This document shows, piece by piece, positions 20,581-30,310 of a stretch of 64,000 bases of DNA; within the stretch, counting starts at the first letter, position 1; the number at the start of each line of letters is the position of its first letter. The notes beneath the pieces are model-generated. The model was not told where the DNA came from. It searched no databases and saw nothing but the letters and a program-made list of their open reading frames with translations. Location: assembly GCA_943788025.1 (NCBI GenBank), contig CALSOR010000011.1, positions 1-64,000 on the forward strand, given 5' to 3'. Source of the stretch: JABAAE01 sp905480545 (GTDB lineage Bacteria; Planctomycetota; Planctomycetia; Pirellulales; Pirellulaceae). A program made the translations under genes and the position numbers.

Positions 20581-21282
20581 TCGGTATTCCGCGATTCCGC
20601 GAGCTGAAGGAACCATCACTTGCTAGTTCCACAACTGCGAAACGCAAAAAAACCAAGGCAGGTGTTTTGTTCGTCGAGTTCGACGCCATTCCAACAAGCA
20701 CGGCAACTGCTACCCAAACGAGCGCTGGATCGTCGGAAATGACTATCGCGGTCGATCTGGAAAAATGACAATCTGACCTACGATGCGCGAGGTCCCTCGC
20801 CGTTGTCGATTCACTTCGGCTGGACAAATCCAGACAAACCCGCTAACATCGAGAGCGAGGTGGTAAGGGTTTCTAATCTTTTTGTCTTCAGAACACTTTT
20901 TAGTTCCAAAAAGAATGGTTTCTTATCAGACCTGATATGTATGCAGCTCTCATTCTATTTTGCTCCATATCATCGCCACTTTTTGCCGAGTTTCTCCTCT
21001 TAGATGACTAGGTCTTTTTGACCAAGTACGATCTCAAGCATTCACGTTTTCGATAGTGCTTCTTTATTTATCTAACTCGCAAACAATTGCAGCAGAATGC
21101 CTGCTGACTTCGATGCCTTTTTCACTTTGGCTTATATAGCAGAAGATCGCGATCGAAAAACGAATTTCGGACGAACTCTCGTTATCGCGGCGTGTGGCAC
21201 GATATGCGCGACCATTGATCAATTGACTGATCACACATCACGCAAATCCACATCTACTTTTTTCAACCTCGGAGACATGAAT
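20581..21282. other. gene-free stretch, possibly decayed DNA
   Basis: About 700 bases. Short frames at 20490-20768 and 20803-21003 have no domains. Fragments such as NERWIVGNDYRGRSGK look protein-like but are interrupted by stops, consistent with decay continuing from the RND remnant. Confidence 0.35.
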
Positions 21283-21396
21283 ATGGGTGACAAAGGAAGC
21301 AAAGACAAGGGAAAACGGGAGCAACAGAAGAAAGCCAAGCTTAACCCGAAGGAAAAACGTAAAGCGAAGAACGAAAAGAAAAACAAGTCGAGTTGA
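21283..21396 (+). CDS. 37-aa lysine-rich small protein
   Basis: Starts at the ATG at 21283, 8 bases after a GGAG; another ATG at 21277 is too close to it. The product (MGDKGSKDKGKREQQKKA...) is almost entirely Lys, Glu, Gln, Arg and Gly with no hydrophobic core and no cysteine, so it is probably disordered or a single charged helix. I recall similar 30-45 aa basic proteins annotated as hypothetical in many bacteria. Nucleic-acid or ribosome binding is a guess from charge only. The good ribosome-binding site is the main support. Confidence 0.6.
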   Translation: MGDKGSKDKGKREQQKKAKLNPKEKRKAKNEKKNKSS

Positions 21397-21529
21397 TTTG
21401 CCTTGGTACCGTCTGATGATCGACAAACCAAATTTTGAGTAATCCATCCGCCTTAGCAGGACTACCTTGTTGATTTCGGCCAACTTCGGCTGAAGCGACG
21501 CTGTCGCCTCCTCTGAGCCTTTCTGAGGA

Positions 21530-22711
21530 ATGAAAATGTCTATTTCAGCAGTTTCTGATTTTAGCGAAACGGAAGCACCGACCCCCACGACCAACAACCA
21601 GATTCTGACATCGAGGGTTAATGTAACGCCTCAAGTACAAACGGCGATCGTGTATTGCGAAGGCCAATTTGGGGCCCTCGACGGGAAAACAGCAAACGGT
21701 TTGGTCCGCCACTCAGAAAAATACCAAATCATTTCGGTTATCGACAGTCAAAAGACGGGCCTCGATGCCGGAAAAGTTCTCGATAATTTGCCCAACGGGA
21801 TTCCGATCTGCGAAAGTCTCGCGATTGCTATTCAAAAATTCGGCACCACGCCGGCGTATTTCATTTTCGGGTTAGCACCTGCCAGCGGAATGCTTTCTGC
21901 AAAGGAACGCAGTGTCGTGTTGGAAGCAGTTAGACGGGGCATAAACATTGTCAGTGGACTCCACGAATTCCTGAATGACGATCCTGAAATTTATGCTGCC
22001 AGCGTAGCGAACAACGTACGTTTATTTGATATTCGCAAACCGCCAGCCAAAAAAGATTTGAGAGTTTTTAGTGGACAGATCAAAAAGGTGACCTGCCCCC
22101 GGATTGCGATTTTGGGCACCGACTGTGCGATCGGCAAGCGGACGACCGCGACAATACTAAACCGTCTCCTCAACGATTGCGGGCTCAAGTCTGTGATGAT
22201 CGGAACGGGGCAAACCGGCCTGATGCAGGGAGCCAGATATGGCATCGCTCTCGACGCAATTCCGTCGCAGTTCTGTTGCGGTGAATTGGAAGCCACGGTA
22301 ATCGAAGCTTTTGAAATGGAATCGCCAGACGTGATTATTGTTGAAGGACAGGGCGCGCTAAGTCATCCCGCTTATTCTACGTCCAGCTTTATCTTACGAG
22401 GAAGTTGTCCGGACGCCGTTATATTGCAGCATGCCCCGGGCAGATTTGCACGTTGCGATTTCCCAGACATGGTAATGCCAACGCCCCACCGCGAGATCAA
22501 TCTTATTCAGACATTCAGCAACACGAAAGTCATCGGCGTTACGATCAATCACGAAAATTTGTGCGAAACAGAGGCTGATGAATTCGCCTCACGATACGAG
22601 CGGGAATTCGGAATCCCTTCCACTGACCCGATAACCAAACCGGAGCGCCTGTTGAAAATCGTCTTCTCGGCCTTCCCACAAATCGGCGCAGACCTCGCCG
22701 CCAGCGTTTAG
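21530..22711 (+). CDS. DUF1611 family protein (DgcN-like P-loop protein)
   Basis: A 393-aa cytoplasmic protein; the ATG at 21530 or the one at 21536 (GAGG about 6 bases upstream) may be used. The N-terminal Rossmann-like half contains VRRGINIVSGLHEFL; the C-terminal half has the P-loop-like GTDCAIGKRTTA near residue 198, then IGTGQTGLMQGARYG, VIEAFEMESPDVIIVEGQGAL and LQHAPGR. Some DUF1611 members (DgcN) are reported to N-acetylate D-glutamate in D-amino-acid catabolism. Its stop overlaps the start of the next gene by one base, so the two are coupled and probably act on the same amino acid. Confidence 0.9.
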   Translation: MKMSISAVSDFSETEAPTPTTNNQILTSRVNVTPQVQTAIVYCEGQFGALDGKTANGLVRHSEKYQIISVIDSQKTGLDAGKVLDNLPNGIPICESLAIAIQKFGTTPAYFIFGLAPASGMLSAKERSVVLEAVRRGINIVSGLHEFLNDDPEIYAASVANNVRLFDIRKPPAKKDLRVFSGQIKKVTCPRIAILGTDCAIGKRTTATILNRLLNDCGLKSVMIGTGQTGLMQGARYGIALDAIPSQFCCGELEATVIEAFEMESPDVIIVEGQGALSHPAYSTSSFILRGSCPDAVILQHAPGRFARCDFPDMVMPTPHREINLIQTFSNTKVIGVTINHENLCETEADEFASRYEREFGIPSTDPITKPERLLKIVFSAFPQIGADLAASV

Positions 22712-23871
22712 TGACGTCTCCACGGCTGGAAATTGACCTGAAGAAGATTCTTCACAATGCCACCACTTTGGTTTCACAATTGGGTGCTCGGAACATCTCC
22801 GTTATCGCCATCACGAAAGCGATGCTTGGTGCCCCAGAGCTGGCTCACACTTTGATTGCCGCTGGCGTGAGTGGACTTGGCGATTCACGAATTGAAAACA
22901 TCGAGAGAATTCGCCAATCGGGAATCACGGCGCCGATCACATTGATTCGCTCTCCGATGATTAGTCAGTCAAAGCGCGTTGTGACACAAGCGAACGCCAG
23001 TTTAAATACGGAAATTGAAGTAATCCGAAGGCTGTCAGCTGACGCTAAAAATAACGGATTGAATCATGGGGTAATCCTTATGGTTGAACTCGGCGATCTT
23101 CGTGAAGGAATCTTGCCAAGGGATCTGGAAAGTGTTGTCCGAAATACGATTCAACTACCGAACATTACATTGTCCGGGATCGGCACAAACCTCGCCTGTC
23201 GCAGTGGCGTATGTCCCGATCACCAAAACATGACAGAGCTTTCTAGATTAGCGGACTCAATCGAGTCCAAGTTTGGTATTCATCTGGGGATTGTGTCGGG
23301 AGGCAACTCCGCGAATATGAATTGGTTTGCAGATGAACACCACCCAACAAGGATCAATAACCTGCGATTAGGAGAATCAATTCTGCTTGGACGCGAACCA
23401 CTTTACCGTCAGCCAATTAAAGGGTTACACACCGATGCGATCACACTGATTGCCGAAGTGATCGAAACAAAAGTAAAGCCGAAACAACCCTGGGGACAGT
23501 TTGCTCAAAACGCATTGGGAACCGTTTCACCAAAACAAGAAATTGCATCGGCAAGCAAGGAAAACATTTTGCAATCGATCCTTGCGATCGGGCATCAGGA
23601 CACAGACCCTACGGGCCTACAAATGCCTTCAGGGGTGAAGACTCTTGGAGCAAGCAGCGATCATCTTATTATAGAGACTGGCAGTGTCGCTTTTCCTCCG
23701 GGTACTGAAGTCTCTATGCTTCCAAACTACAACGGCTTGGTTCGAGCAATGACATCACCCTTTGTCGCAAAATTCTGGATAGCAGCGGGAATCCCGGAAC
23801 ACTCTACCAATGCGACTAAAGCAACCGGAATTGCTGAAGGATCCAATCAATCAACGACACCAATAATCTAG
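22711..23871 (+). CDS. PLP-dependent alanine/ornithine-racemase-family protein
   Basis: 386 aa from a GTG at 22711 that overlaps the upstream TAG (TAGTG). It resembles the N-terminal TIM-barrel of alanine racemase and the YhfX/ornithine racemase group: LEIDLKKILHNA at the N-terminus, the PLP-lysine region ISVIAITKAML (Lys near residue 36), VELGDLREG, GIGTNLACRSGV, IVSGGNSANM and RLGESILLG. It is expected to interconvert L- and D-amino acids. Translational coupling to DUF1611 suggests a small D-amino-acid pathway; the substrate (Glu, Orn or other) is unknown. Confidence 0.88.
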   Translation: MTSPRLEIDLKKILHNATTLVSQLGARNISVIAITKAMLGAPELAHTLIAAGVSGLGDSRIENIERIRQSGITAPITLIRSPMISQSKRVVTQANASLNTEIEVIRRLSADAKNNGLNHGVILMVELGDLREGILPRDLESVVRNTIQLPNITLSGIGTNLACRSGVCPDHQNMTELSRLADSIESKFGIHLGIVSGGNSANMNWFADEHHPTRINNLRLGESILLGREPLYRQPIKGLHTDAITLIAEVIETKVKPKQPWGQFAQNALGTVSPKQEIASASKENILQSILAIGHQDTDPTGLQMPSGVKTLGASSDHLIIETGSVAFPPGTEVSMLPNYNGLVRAMTSPFVAKFWIAAGIPEHSTNATKATGIAEGSNQSTTPII

Positions 23872-23977
23872 ATCGAGTTTGCTACTGGTCATTGTGCTTC
23901 AACATTCCCTCGCCCTTTAGACTTGTTCGTGTCAAATCAATCGAATTCTTTATTTGACCAGGACAAATGAAACGGTA

Positions 23978-24349
23978 CTAACGGGGCTTTTTTTTCTGGA
24001 GCAACTTATCGACCGAAGGTGTTTCTCTCAACGCCGCGTCGCGATTATCGCCAGCCGAATTGGCAACGACAATACAGTTGTCAATCGCGTCGACGCCCTC
24101 GACATCACGCATCGCTTCCTGTGCCAGTTGTTTCAGGAAGAACGAAGGTAAGCAGCCATTAAGCCGCAAGACTCCATCCAACAACTCAAAGCGAAGAAAC
24201 TGACTGCTGCCATGAAAATGCGGATGCTGCTCCAAGATCATTCGAACGTTTTGCTCCCAACGTTCTGTTTGAACTGGCTCTGCACGAACTTCCCGTTTTC
24301 TTTCAACGATCCATCCCCTCGTTAAGGGGCTATTAGTTACAACTGCCAT
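23978..24349 (-). CDS. BON-domain protein
   Basis: 123 aa from the ATG at 24349, with GAGGG about 6 bases upstream; the longer frame to 24514 has a poor leader. Residues about 45-100 form a single BON domain (LRFELLDGVLRLNGCLPS, VEGVDAIDNCIVV). There is no signal peptide from this start. BON domains bind phospholipid or glycans and are common in osmotic-stress proteins (OsmY). It neighbours DUF4404, CBS, N-ATPase and Usp genes, fitting a stress-related group. Confidence 0.78.
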   Translation of the reverse strand: MAVVTNSPLTRGWIVERKREVRAEPVQTERWEQNVRMILEQHPHFHGSSQFLRFELLDGVLRLNGCLPSFFLKQLAQEAMRDVEGVDAIDNCIVVANSAGDNRDAALRETPSVDKLLQKKKPR

Positions 24350-24682
24350 TCTGCCCTCGAAAGCCAAGTTGATATCAATCAGAATTGATGCAACGCGCAT
24401 GCCAATGATACCGACTGCGTCAAAAACCACAGAACCGCGTCTTTTTTCGGGTCGGCGCGGCTGCTTCAGGCGGTGCAGCATGTGCACCGACTCGAATCGC
24501 GCGCCCAAACGCACATCAAATCAAGTCGATATTTGACTCTCGCTTTCCCTTCGGTTGCTTCCACACCACTAAAAACTGGATAATTCTATCTAGAAAAATC
24601 GGTGTAAATACTGGGGAATGATTTTGAACAAGAAAGGGCGAAAGACTCATTAATCGTCGATGCCACTTTTATCTCGGCGCCA

Positions 24683-24982
24683 TCAGATTCCCAACATCGC
24701 GAGGACTTCAGACAACTGGCTAAGAAAGTCTGCAACCCTTGGATGATCCGCGTCGAATTTCAAGACTCGATCACGTAGATCCGTGTGTTCGTCTGTTTGG
24801 ACCTCTGCGGATGCATTGAGCTCTTTTGAGCGATCGGCCAAAGTTCCGACATCCGTAACCAGCTGCCCCAATGCATCGATAGTTTCGTCATCGATCTGGT
24901 GGTTTGTTTTGATATCTTCATTGATTCCCGCTAGTTCTTCGTGGAGGTCGCGCAGGCGAACAAGCAATTCTGTTTTGGACAT
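24683..24982 (-). CDS. DUF4404 family small protein
   Basis: 99 aa, full length for the family: LVRLRDLHEELAGI at the N-terminus, acidic DDETIDALGQLVTDVG in the middle, and a C-terminal helix VADFLSQLSEVLAMLGI. Predicted all-helical and cytoplasmic. No biochemical role is known. Monocistronic, about 330 bases from the BON gene in the same direction; the gap between them shows nothing. Confidence 0.85.
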   Translation of the reverse strand: MSKTELLVRLRDLHEELAGINEDIKTNHQIDDETIDALGQLVTDVGTLADRSKELNASAEVQTDEHTDLRDRVLKFDADHPRVADFLSQLSEVLAMLGI

Positions 24983-25584
24983 TTTAGACTCCGCTTGAAA
25001 ACCTTCTTTCAGTGCACTTTTTGTGCCAAGCTGATATTGAACCCTTTTTTCTCGCCCTTTGTCTTTAAATTCAAACGGAAGCCATCAAGGCAAAACGTTC
25101 GCTCTCGCCGATCTCTCTATCTTTTTCGTGAAACGGTGAAACAATTCCGTCCTTGATAACCGCAACGATGATAATCGCAACGATCAATACTGATTCCCAC
25201 CAAGCTGACTAAACAGTCACTCGAACCCGTCGGATCCTATTCCCACAAAGATCAATCTTTTGAATTAACGATTGATCAATGACACTTTTAGAACTAACTG
25301 CTCACTTTGCTGTGCTAAATCGCTCAGTTGTTAGATTCGTGAATTAGGGTTCATCTTCATTACCTTTGTCCAAGCCCCGCGGCACAGGCTTTGCTCAACA
25401 TCCAATTGAAGCACTTGGACATACTTCGATGTGCCTCGTTCGTCCTATGACCGGTAGGGTCGGGTCGGTAACGCTTCACTTCAATCTCCAAGCGAAAATG
25501 CCGCACACACTAAACTCTTGGTCAACGGTTTTGAGTTTTGAGGATGATAAAAATACGAACCAATTTTTTTAGGGAACCGAGACC
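24983..25584. other. gene-free divergent promoter region
   Basis: About 600 bases between the divergently oriented DUF4404 and CBS genes. Nothing coding is seen; it must contain both promoters, but I cannot name -35/-10 elements with confidence. Confidence 0.4.
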
Positions 25585-26016
25585 ATGATTCTCAAAACAT
25601 TGATGAAAGAGCAACATGAAGTATACACTTCAACGGAAGATTCAAGAATCTCCGAAGTGGCAAGCTTGATGCAAGAAAAACGCGTCGGCGCGATTGTCGT
25701 TGTCGATAAATTAAGATTGGTAACTGGTATCGTTACAGATCGCGACATTGCAATGGGCCTGGCATTGGGAGTTTCGACGGCCGATTCTTTCGTTTCGCAA
25801 GTAATGACTCACGACGTCGAGACAATCTCTCACGCCATGACCTTGTTCGGCGTGGCCCGCGTGTTCAGGGAAACTGATGTAAAACGATTACCGGTTGTTG
25901 ACGATGAAAACCGACTGGTCGGTATCGTATCGAGTGACGATGTGATTGCCTTACTCGCCCGAGAAATGTTTGACACATGCAATTCGTTCGAGCCGAAACT
26001 TGGGCATGTCATCTAG
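25585..26016 (+). CDS. two-CBS-domain protein
   Basis: 143 aa consisting of a CBS pair (Bateman module): VASLMQEKRVGAIVVVD and VTGIVTDRDIAMGLALG in the first, VFRETDVKRLPVVDDENRLVGIVSSDD in the second. Such stand-alone modules bind adenine nucleotides or NAD and report energy state. A plausible weak ribosome-binding stretch (AGGGAACCGAGACC) precedes the ATG. It converges on the N-ATPase operon, so an energy-sensing role near that operon is an attractive but unproven idea. Confidence 0.92.
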   Translation: MILKTLMKEQHEVYTSTEDSRISEVASLMQEKRVGAIVVVDKLRLVTGIVTDRDIAMGLALGVSTADSFVSQVMTHDVETISHAMTLFGVARVFRETDVKRLPVVDDENRLVGIVSSDDVIALLAREMFDTCNSFEPKLGHVI

Positions 26017-26104
26017 GTTGTTTTCAGAAACAAAATCTACCCAATTGAAACGCCCAGCTTTCACAATCCGTTTCCCTATAACAAACCTACCCCTTTGCCG
26101 CTTC

Positions 26105-26995
26105 CTATTCGTCGGACGCTTCAAAACCGGTAATGATGTCTAACAGCTCTTCGGTAATTGCCGTCTGACGCGATTGATTAAACTCCGAATTCAAGTTGGA
26201 CAGTCGCTGTTGGATGTTGGATTCAGCTTGTTGCATTGCGGCGATCCGACTGGCGTTTTCACTGGCTAGTGACTCGGCGCAGGCGCGAAAGAGCTGAAGG
26301 AAAAGATGCTGCTGAACCACAACCGAAAACAACTCCTGCCATCCGATGGGATACACCGGACGCGATCTTGAATTCCATGGCTTGGATCCCAATTCTTCCA
26401 AATATTCGTCAGCGACCGGCAACAACTGAGACTGGTTCGCGGAAAACGTCGATGCAGACGTTCTTTGATTGAAGAATAATCCAATGTGGTCAATATCGAA
26501 TTTTTGCTGACATCGTTGAATTTGAACAATGACACGCTGAATCGATTCCGTAATTTTCGCCACTGAATTTGGCAGCCGAAAAGAATGCTCTACCTGGACT
26601 CCGGCAGCAGATAGAAGCTGTTCCAACCGCGTGCCTATCACTATTACGATAGGATAATTTCGTTTTTCGCTGGGACCGATTTCCGAAATAAACTGAGTTG
26701 CAGATTGCAAAACTTCTTCATTGATCCGTCCGCAGAATCCCTGATCGCTCCCAAACAGCACCATGGCATGTCGTCGGTCATCGACTTGACCGCCAGCTTT
26801 TAATGGAATTGCCTTATGGGATTGAATCAGAATTTGAAACGCAAGCTGTACAGTCTGCGAATAAGCGATAGTCGCATTGGCCGCAGATTCATATTGCCTA
26901 ATTCGCGCTGCCGAAAGTGACTTCATCGTTGATACAATCGACTGCATTTCCTCGACACTGGTGATTCGCCCCCGAAGCTCTTCTAGAGTTTTCAT
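26105..26995 (-). CDS. atpG: N-ATPase gamma subunit
   Basis: 296 aa from the ATG at 26995, which overlaps the atpA stop as ATGA; the longer frame to 27028 is unnecessary. N-terminal helix MKTLEELRGRITSVEEMQ and a C-terminal helix RIAAMQQAESNIQQRLSNLN form the rotor coiled coil; the central Rossmann-like part has GSDQGFCGRINEEV. It is the last gene of the atpDCQRBEFAG cluster and transmits rotation between the c-ring and the alpha/beta head. Confidence 0.95.
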   Translation of the reverse strand: MKTLEELRGRITSVEEMQSIVSTMKSLSAARIRQYESAANATIAYSQTVQLAFQILIQSHKAIPLKAGGQVDDRRHAMVLFGSDQGFCGRINEEVLQSATQFISEIGPSEKRNYPIVIVIGTRLEQLLSAAGVQVEHSFRLPNSVAKITESIQRVIVQIQRCQQKFDIDHIGLFFNQRTSASTFSANQSQLLPVADEYLEELGSKPWNSRSRPVYPIGWQELFSVVVQQHLFLQLFRACAESLASENASRIAAMQQAESNIQQRLSNLNSEFNQSRQTAITEELLDIITGFEASDE

Positions 26996-28515
26996 GTTGA
27001 CCTCAACTCGTTTTGAATTGCCGTCCAACTAACCTTCGTCATCGCCGAGATTTGAACTTCCGTAAGTGCGTGACCGATAATGATTTGTTCACACACGTCC
27101 GGCAGATGTTGTTTTACGGCAATGGCAATCTGCCTTTCGACCACGTCAATGCGATCCAGTTGAATCTCGTCAAACAAGCCATTGTTTAATGCTACAAATG
27201 CAGCGACCTGTTCGACAACATCCTTTGGATCCCGAACCGACTGCTGGAAAAGCTGCCTTACCCGTTGTCCCCGCTTCAAACGTTTCAGGGTGGCCTCGTC
27301 CAACTGGCTGCTGAACCTCGCAAATTTCTCCAGCTCTTCGAATTGAGAATAGGCCAATCTCAATGAACCCGTCACCGCGCGATAAGCCGCAAGCTGGGCT
27401 TTCCCACCAACTCGAGAAACAGACCGCCCCACATCGACAGCTGGCAATATCCCTTTTTGAAATCGACCTGGGGAAAGATATATCTGACCGTCGGTAATAG
27501 AAATTAAATTCGTTGGAATGTATGCCGAAACATTGTGAGCCTCCGTTTCCACAATTGGCAGTGCCGTTAAACTTCCGCCACCGTCTTCAGGTCGTAAGGC
27601 CGTGGCACGCTCAAGCAATCGGGCGTGAACGTAAAAAATGTCACCGGGGTAGGCTTCCCGCCCCGGCGGTCGGCGCAACAATAGCGACATTTCCCGAAAC
27701 GCTTTGGCATGAGCGGTTAATTCGTCATATACCACCAAAACGTCTCGTCCTTGCTTCATGAAAAACTCGCCGATCGTTGACGCCGCATAGGGCGCTACAA
27801 ACTGCAATCCTGCCGTTGCATTGGACTCCCCCAAGACAACGACACAATCATTGATCACATCACTCTTTTTCAATTGGTCGATGACGTTCGCAACCGCAGA
27901 ACTTCGCTGCCCGATCGAGCAATAGACGCAAACCATTCCCGAATGGATTTGGTTGGCGATGGTATCCACGGCAACCGATGTTTTACCTGTTTGCCGGTCT
28001 CCTACAATCAACTGTCGTTGTCCGCGACCAATTGGGATCAACGCGTCGATGACTTTGATCCCTGTTTGCAAGGGACGAGCAACCGGGGAACGATTCATGA
28101 TCGGTGTGGCAATCCGTTCAATTGGCCATCGCTCCCCCGTTTCGATTGGACCGTTTCCATCGAGCGGTCGCCCAACCGGGTCGATGGTTCGACCAAGCAA
28201 CTCGTTTCCAACGGGCACATCAAGAACACGGCGAGTTCGTCGAACCTCTTCACCGGCATTCAATCCGTTTTCGTTGTTGAGTAACACGCACCCAATCGAA
28301 TCCGGATCGAGATTGAAAACGTAACCCAGTTGATTATTCGAGAATCGAAGCATTTCATCATTTTGAACGTCACTCAGTCCCGTCACTTCGACGACGCCGC
28401 GTCCCACTTTGGATATCGTCCCCATTTCTTGGGCGCGAAAAGAAGCACGATGATCGCTGACAATCTCGTCTATGGAGTTGAGTGAATTAGCAAACTGTTT
28501 AAAAATCTTGCTCAT
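26992..28515 (-). CDS. atpA: N-ATPase alpha subunit
   Basis: 507 aa with Walker A GDRQTGKT at residues 172-179, the beta-barrel domain (VGRGVVEVTGL) before it, and the VYDELTAHAKAFREMSLLLRRPPGREAYPGD block after it. Non-catalytic nucleotide-binding subunit of the F1 head. ATGA overlaps with atpF upstream and atpG downstream indicate strict coupling. The clear N-type gene order separates it from an ordinary housekeeping F-ATPase, which is not in this window. Confidence 0.97.
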   Translation of the reverse strand: MSKIFKQFANSLNSIDEIVSDHRASFRAQEMGTISKVGRGVVEVTGLSDVQNDEMLRFSNNQLGYVFNLDPDSIGCVLLNNENGLNAGEEVRRTRRVLDVPVGNELLGRTIDPVGRPLDGNGPIETGERWPIERIATPIMNRSPVARPLQTGIKVIDALIPIGRGQRQLIVGDRQTGKTSVAVDTIANQIHSGMVCVYCSIGQRSSAVANVIDQLKKSDVINDCVVVLGESNATAGLQFVAPYAASTIGEFFMKQGRDVLVVYDELTAHAKAFREMSLLLRRPPGREAYPGDIFYVHARLLERATALRPEDGGGSLTALPIVETEAHNVSAYIPTNLISITDGQIYLSPGRFQKGILPAVDVGRSVSRVGGKAQLAAYRAVTGSLRLAYSQFEELEKFARFSSQLDEATLKRLKRGQRVRQLFQQSVRDPKDVVEQVAAFVALNNGLFDEIQLDRIDVVERQIAIAVKQHLPDVCEQIIIGHALTEVQISAMTKVSWTAIQNELRST

Positions 28516-29273
28516 GAAACTCTTTGCTTTTCAAGCATTCCACTTAATTCGTCATTCAAGGATTCAAGATACTCTTGAATACTCCAACCGATTTTGGTGC
28601 CACCAACGCGCAGCTCAACACCGCACACAATCTCAGGGGTCGTTACAAACAAAACAGACTGCAATCCGAAAACCTCGGCCAACGAATGCTCGATTCGCGT
28701 CTGCCAATCTTTTGAAATCGGAAACGCTGTATGAATATTCGATCGACCTGTCGATTCAAACTCTCGCTTCAAGTTTTTAATATCATTTGATGACAACTCC
28801 TCCAGTTTGCCCACAAACAATTCGAGTGAGCGTTTTTCCATCTCCATATCCGCCAATTGCGACAATGCGTTTCGTGAAATCTCAACAATTTGCTGCCCGG
28901 AACGCTGCTGGAACAGCCTAACCAATGACGTTTTTTCATTGGCCAACGACTCAACCCATTCTTTACGCAGCAGCTTGACTTCAGCTCTTGCATCAATCAG
29001 CAATTTTTTGCGGACCAGTTCCGATTCACGTCTCGCCTCCTTAAGCAGCGACGTCCGTCGTTCCTCGATTTCATTTGTGAGTTTTTGATATTCCTGCAGA
29101 GTATTTGCGGCCTCACTTTCTCGCCGATCCGCGTCTGTCAGTCGATCTGCGATAGACCGCTCCCGCGTCTTCATCGCGTTTGTGATCGGCCCGTACAGAA
29201 AGTAGTTGAGCAAATAAACGAGAACGCCAAAGTTGAGGACCTGCGCGATAAAAGTGAACCAGTCGATGTTCAT
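28512..29273 (-). CDS. atpF: N-ATPase stalk subunit b with delta-like C-terminus
   Basis: 253 aa from the ATG at 29273 (a start at 29288 is possible). One N-terminal membrane helix (FTFIAQVLNFGVLVYLLNYF) is followed by a long charged coiled coil (about 35-140). The protein is roughly 100 residues longer than a normal b subunit; the tail contains CGVELRVGGTKIGWSIQEYL, which resembles the C-terminal domain of the delta subunit. The operon has no separate delta gene, so this protein probably serves as both b and delta, as described for N-ATPases. The delta likeness is by eye. Confidence 0.9.
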   Translation of the reverse strand: MNIDWFTFIAQVLNFGVLVYLLNYFLYGPITNAMKTRERSIADRLTDADRRESEAANTLQEYQKLTNEIEERRTSLLKEARRESELVRKKLLIDARAEVKLLRKEWVESLANEKTSLVRLFQQRSGQQIVEISRNALSQLADMEMEKRSLELFVGKLEELSSNDIKNLKREFESTGRSNIHTAFPISKDWQTRIEHSLAEVFGLQSVLFVTTPEIVCGVELRVGGTKIGWSIQEYLESLNDELSGMLEKQRVS

Positions 29274-29310
29274 TCTATTCCTGTGCACCTAATTTAATAT
29301 TTGAACTGTT

Positions 29311-29580
29311 TTATTGTGCAACGATATATTGCCAAAAAGGATTTCCGAAAATCAGGATCATCGATACCACAAAGCAATAAATTGCCGTTGATTCAATCAT
29401 CGCTAATCCGACGAACAATGTTCGCGTGATTGTGTTTGACTCGTCGGGTTGTTGCGCAATCGATGCGAGTGCCTGAACAACCGCCCGCCCCTCAGCCAGA
29501 GCAGGCCCAATCGAACCAAGAGCAATTGTCAGGCCTGCCGTAACAATCGAGACGGCGGCGATAATTCCAACATTGTCCAT
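29311..29580 (-). CDS. atpE: N-ATPase c subunit with Na+-type ion site
   Basis: An 89-aa hairpin of two membrane helices joined by the polar loop AQQPDES. The outer helix carries Glu63 in IESTAIY, giving the Glu-Ser-Thr-x-x-Tyr ligands known for Na+ coordination (E63, S64, T65, Y68). The first helix has Glu30 in GPALAEGRA where the Ilyobacter Na+ enzyme has Gln32. Two glutamates per hairpin are a known N-ATPase trait. Na+ rather than H+ transport is therefore predicted but not shown. Confidence 0.96.
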   Translation of the reverse strand: MDNVGIIAAVSIVTAGLTIALGSIGPALAEGRAVVQALASIAQQPDESNTITRTLFVGLAMIESTAIYCFVVSMILIFGNPFWQYIVAQ

Positions 29581-29581
29581 T

Positions 29582-30310
29582 TCAAATTTTCTCCTCGGTA
29601 GAATTCATTGTGTTTTGTTTATTCAACTTCGTCGCTGTACCAGCAGCAGTGGCTGATGCGATGTAAACCATCGCCAAAATTGCGAAAATATAGGCCTGCA
29701 CCATGCCAGTAATGAGGCCGAGTAATTGCATTGCAATCGGCACAAAGAGCGGAACAAACGTCAACAATATGGTCGCGATTACAGCACCGCTCATCATGTT
29801 TCCGTAGAGTCGGACTGCAAGGGCAAGCGTTCGGGAAATTTCACCGATCACATTGAACGGAAGCATTAGCCATGTAGGCTTAAGGTACTGGCTGACGTAC
29901 TTTGAAAACCCGAGCTGCCGAATCCCAAAAACCGGAACCGCTAAAAACACACAGGTCGCCAATGCGGCAGTCGTTGAAAGCGAAGCCGTCGGGGGAGTGT
30001 ATCCGGGAATCACGCCCAGAAGTGTCGCGCTAGCAATCAGTAAAAAAAGAGTCCCAATAAAGGCAATGAACCGAGAGGGGTCTTGCCCGCTGACGTCACC
30101 AATTTGTTTCTGTATCGATTCGACGAAAACCTCTAGCAGATTTTGCAATCGTGGAATCGAAATGCCGTGGGACAACTTTTTCTTGACGTACCACGAAACA
30201 GCGACCAAAACCGTCATTGCAATCCAAGTGAACACAATGGTCCCGTTAAGCTTAAACCATCCCGCCTTGAAAAAAACAATTTCATCTGTTGTGATTTGAA
30301 AATCGCCCAT
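29582..30310 (-). CDS. atpB: N-ATPase a subunit
   Basis: 242 aa, five to six membrane helices, with the essential stator arginine Arg167 in LALAVRLYGNMMSG. It forms the ion half-channels facing the c-ring. Its start overlaps the atpR stop by one base and its end lies one base from atpE, so the membrane sector genes are tightly coupled. Confidence 0.95.
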   Translation of the reverse strand: MGDFQITTDEIVFFKAGWFKLNGTIVFTWIAMTVLVAVSWYVKKKLSHGISIPRLQNLLEVFVESIQKQIGDVSGQDPSRFIAFIGTLFLLIASATLLGVIPGYTPPTASLSTTAALATCVFLAVPVFGIRQLGFSKYVSQYLKPTWLMLPFNVIGEISRTLALAVRLYGNMMSGAVIATILLTFVPLFVPIAMQLLGLITGMVQAYIFAILAMVYIASATAAGTATKLNKQNTMNSTEEKI

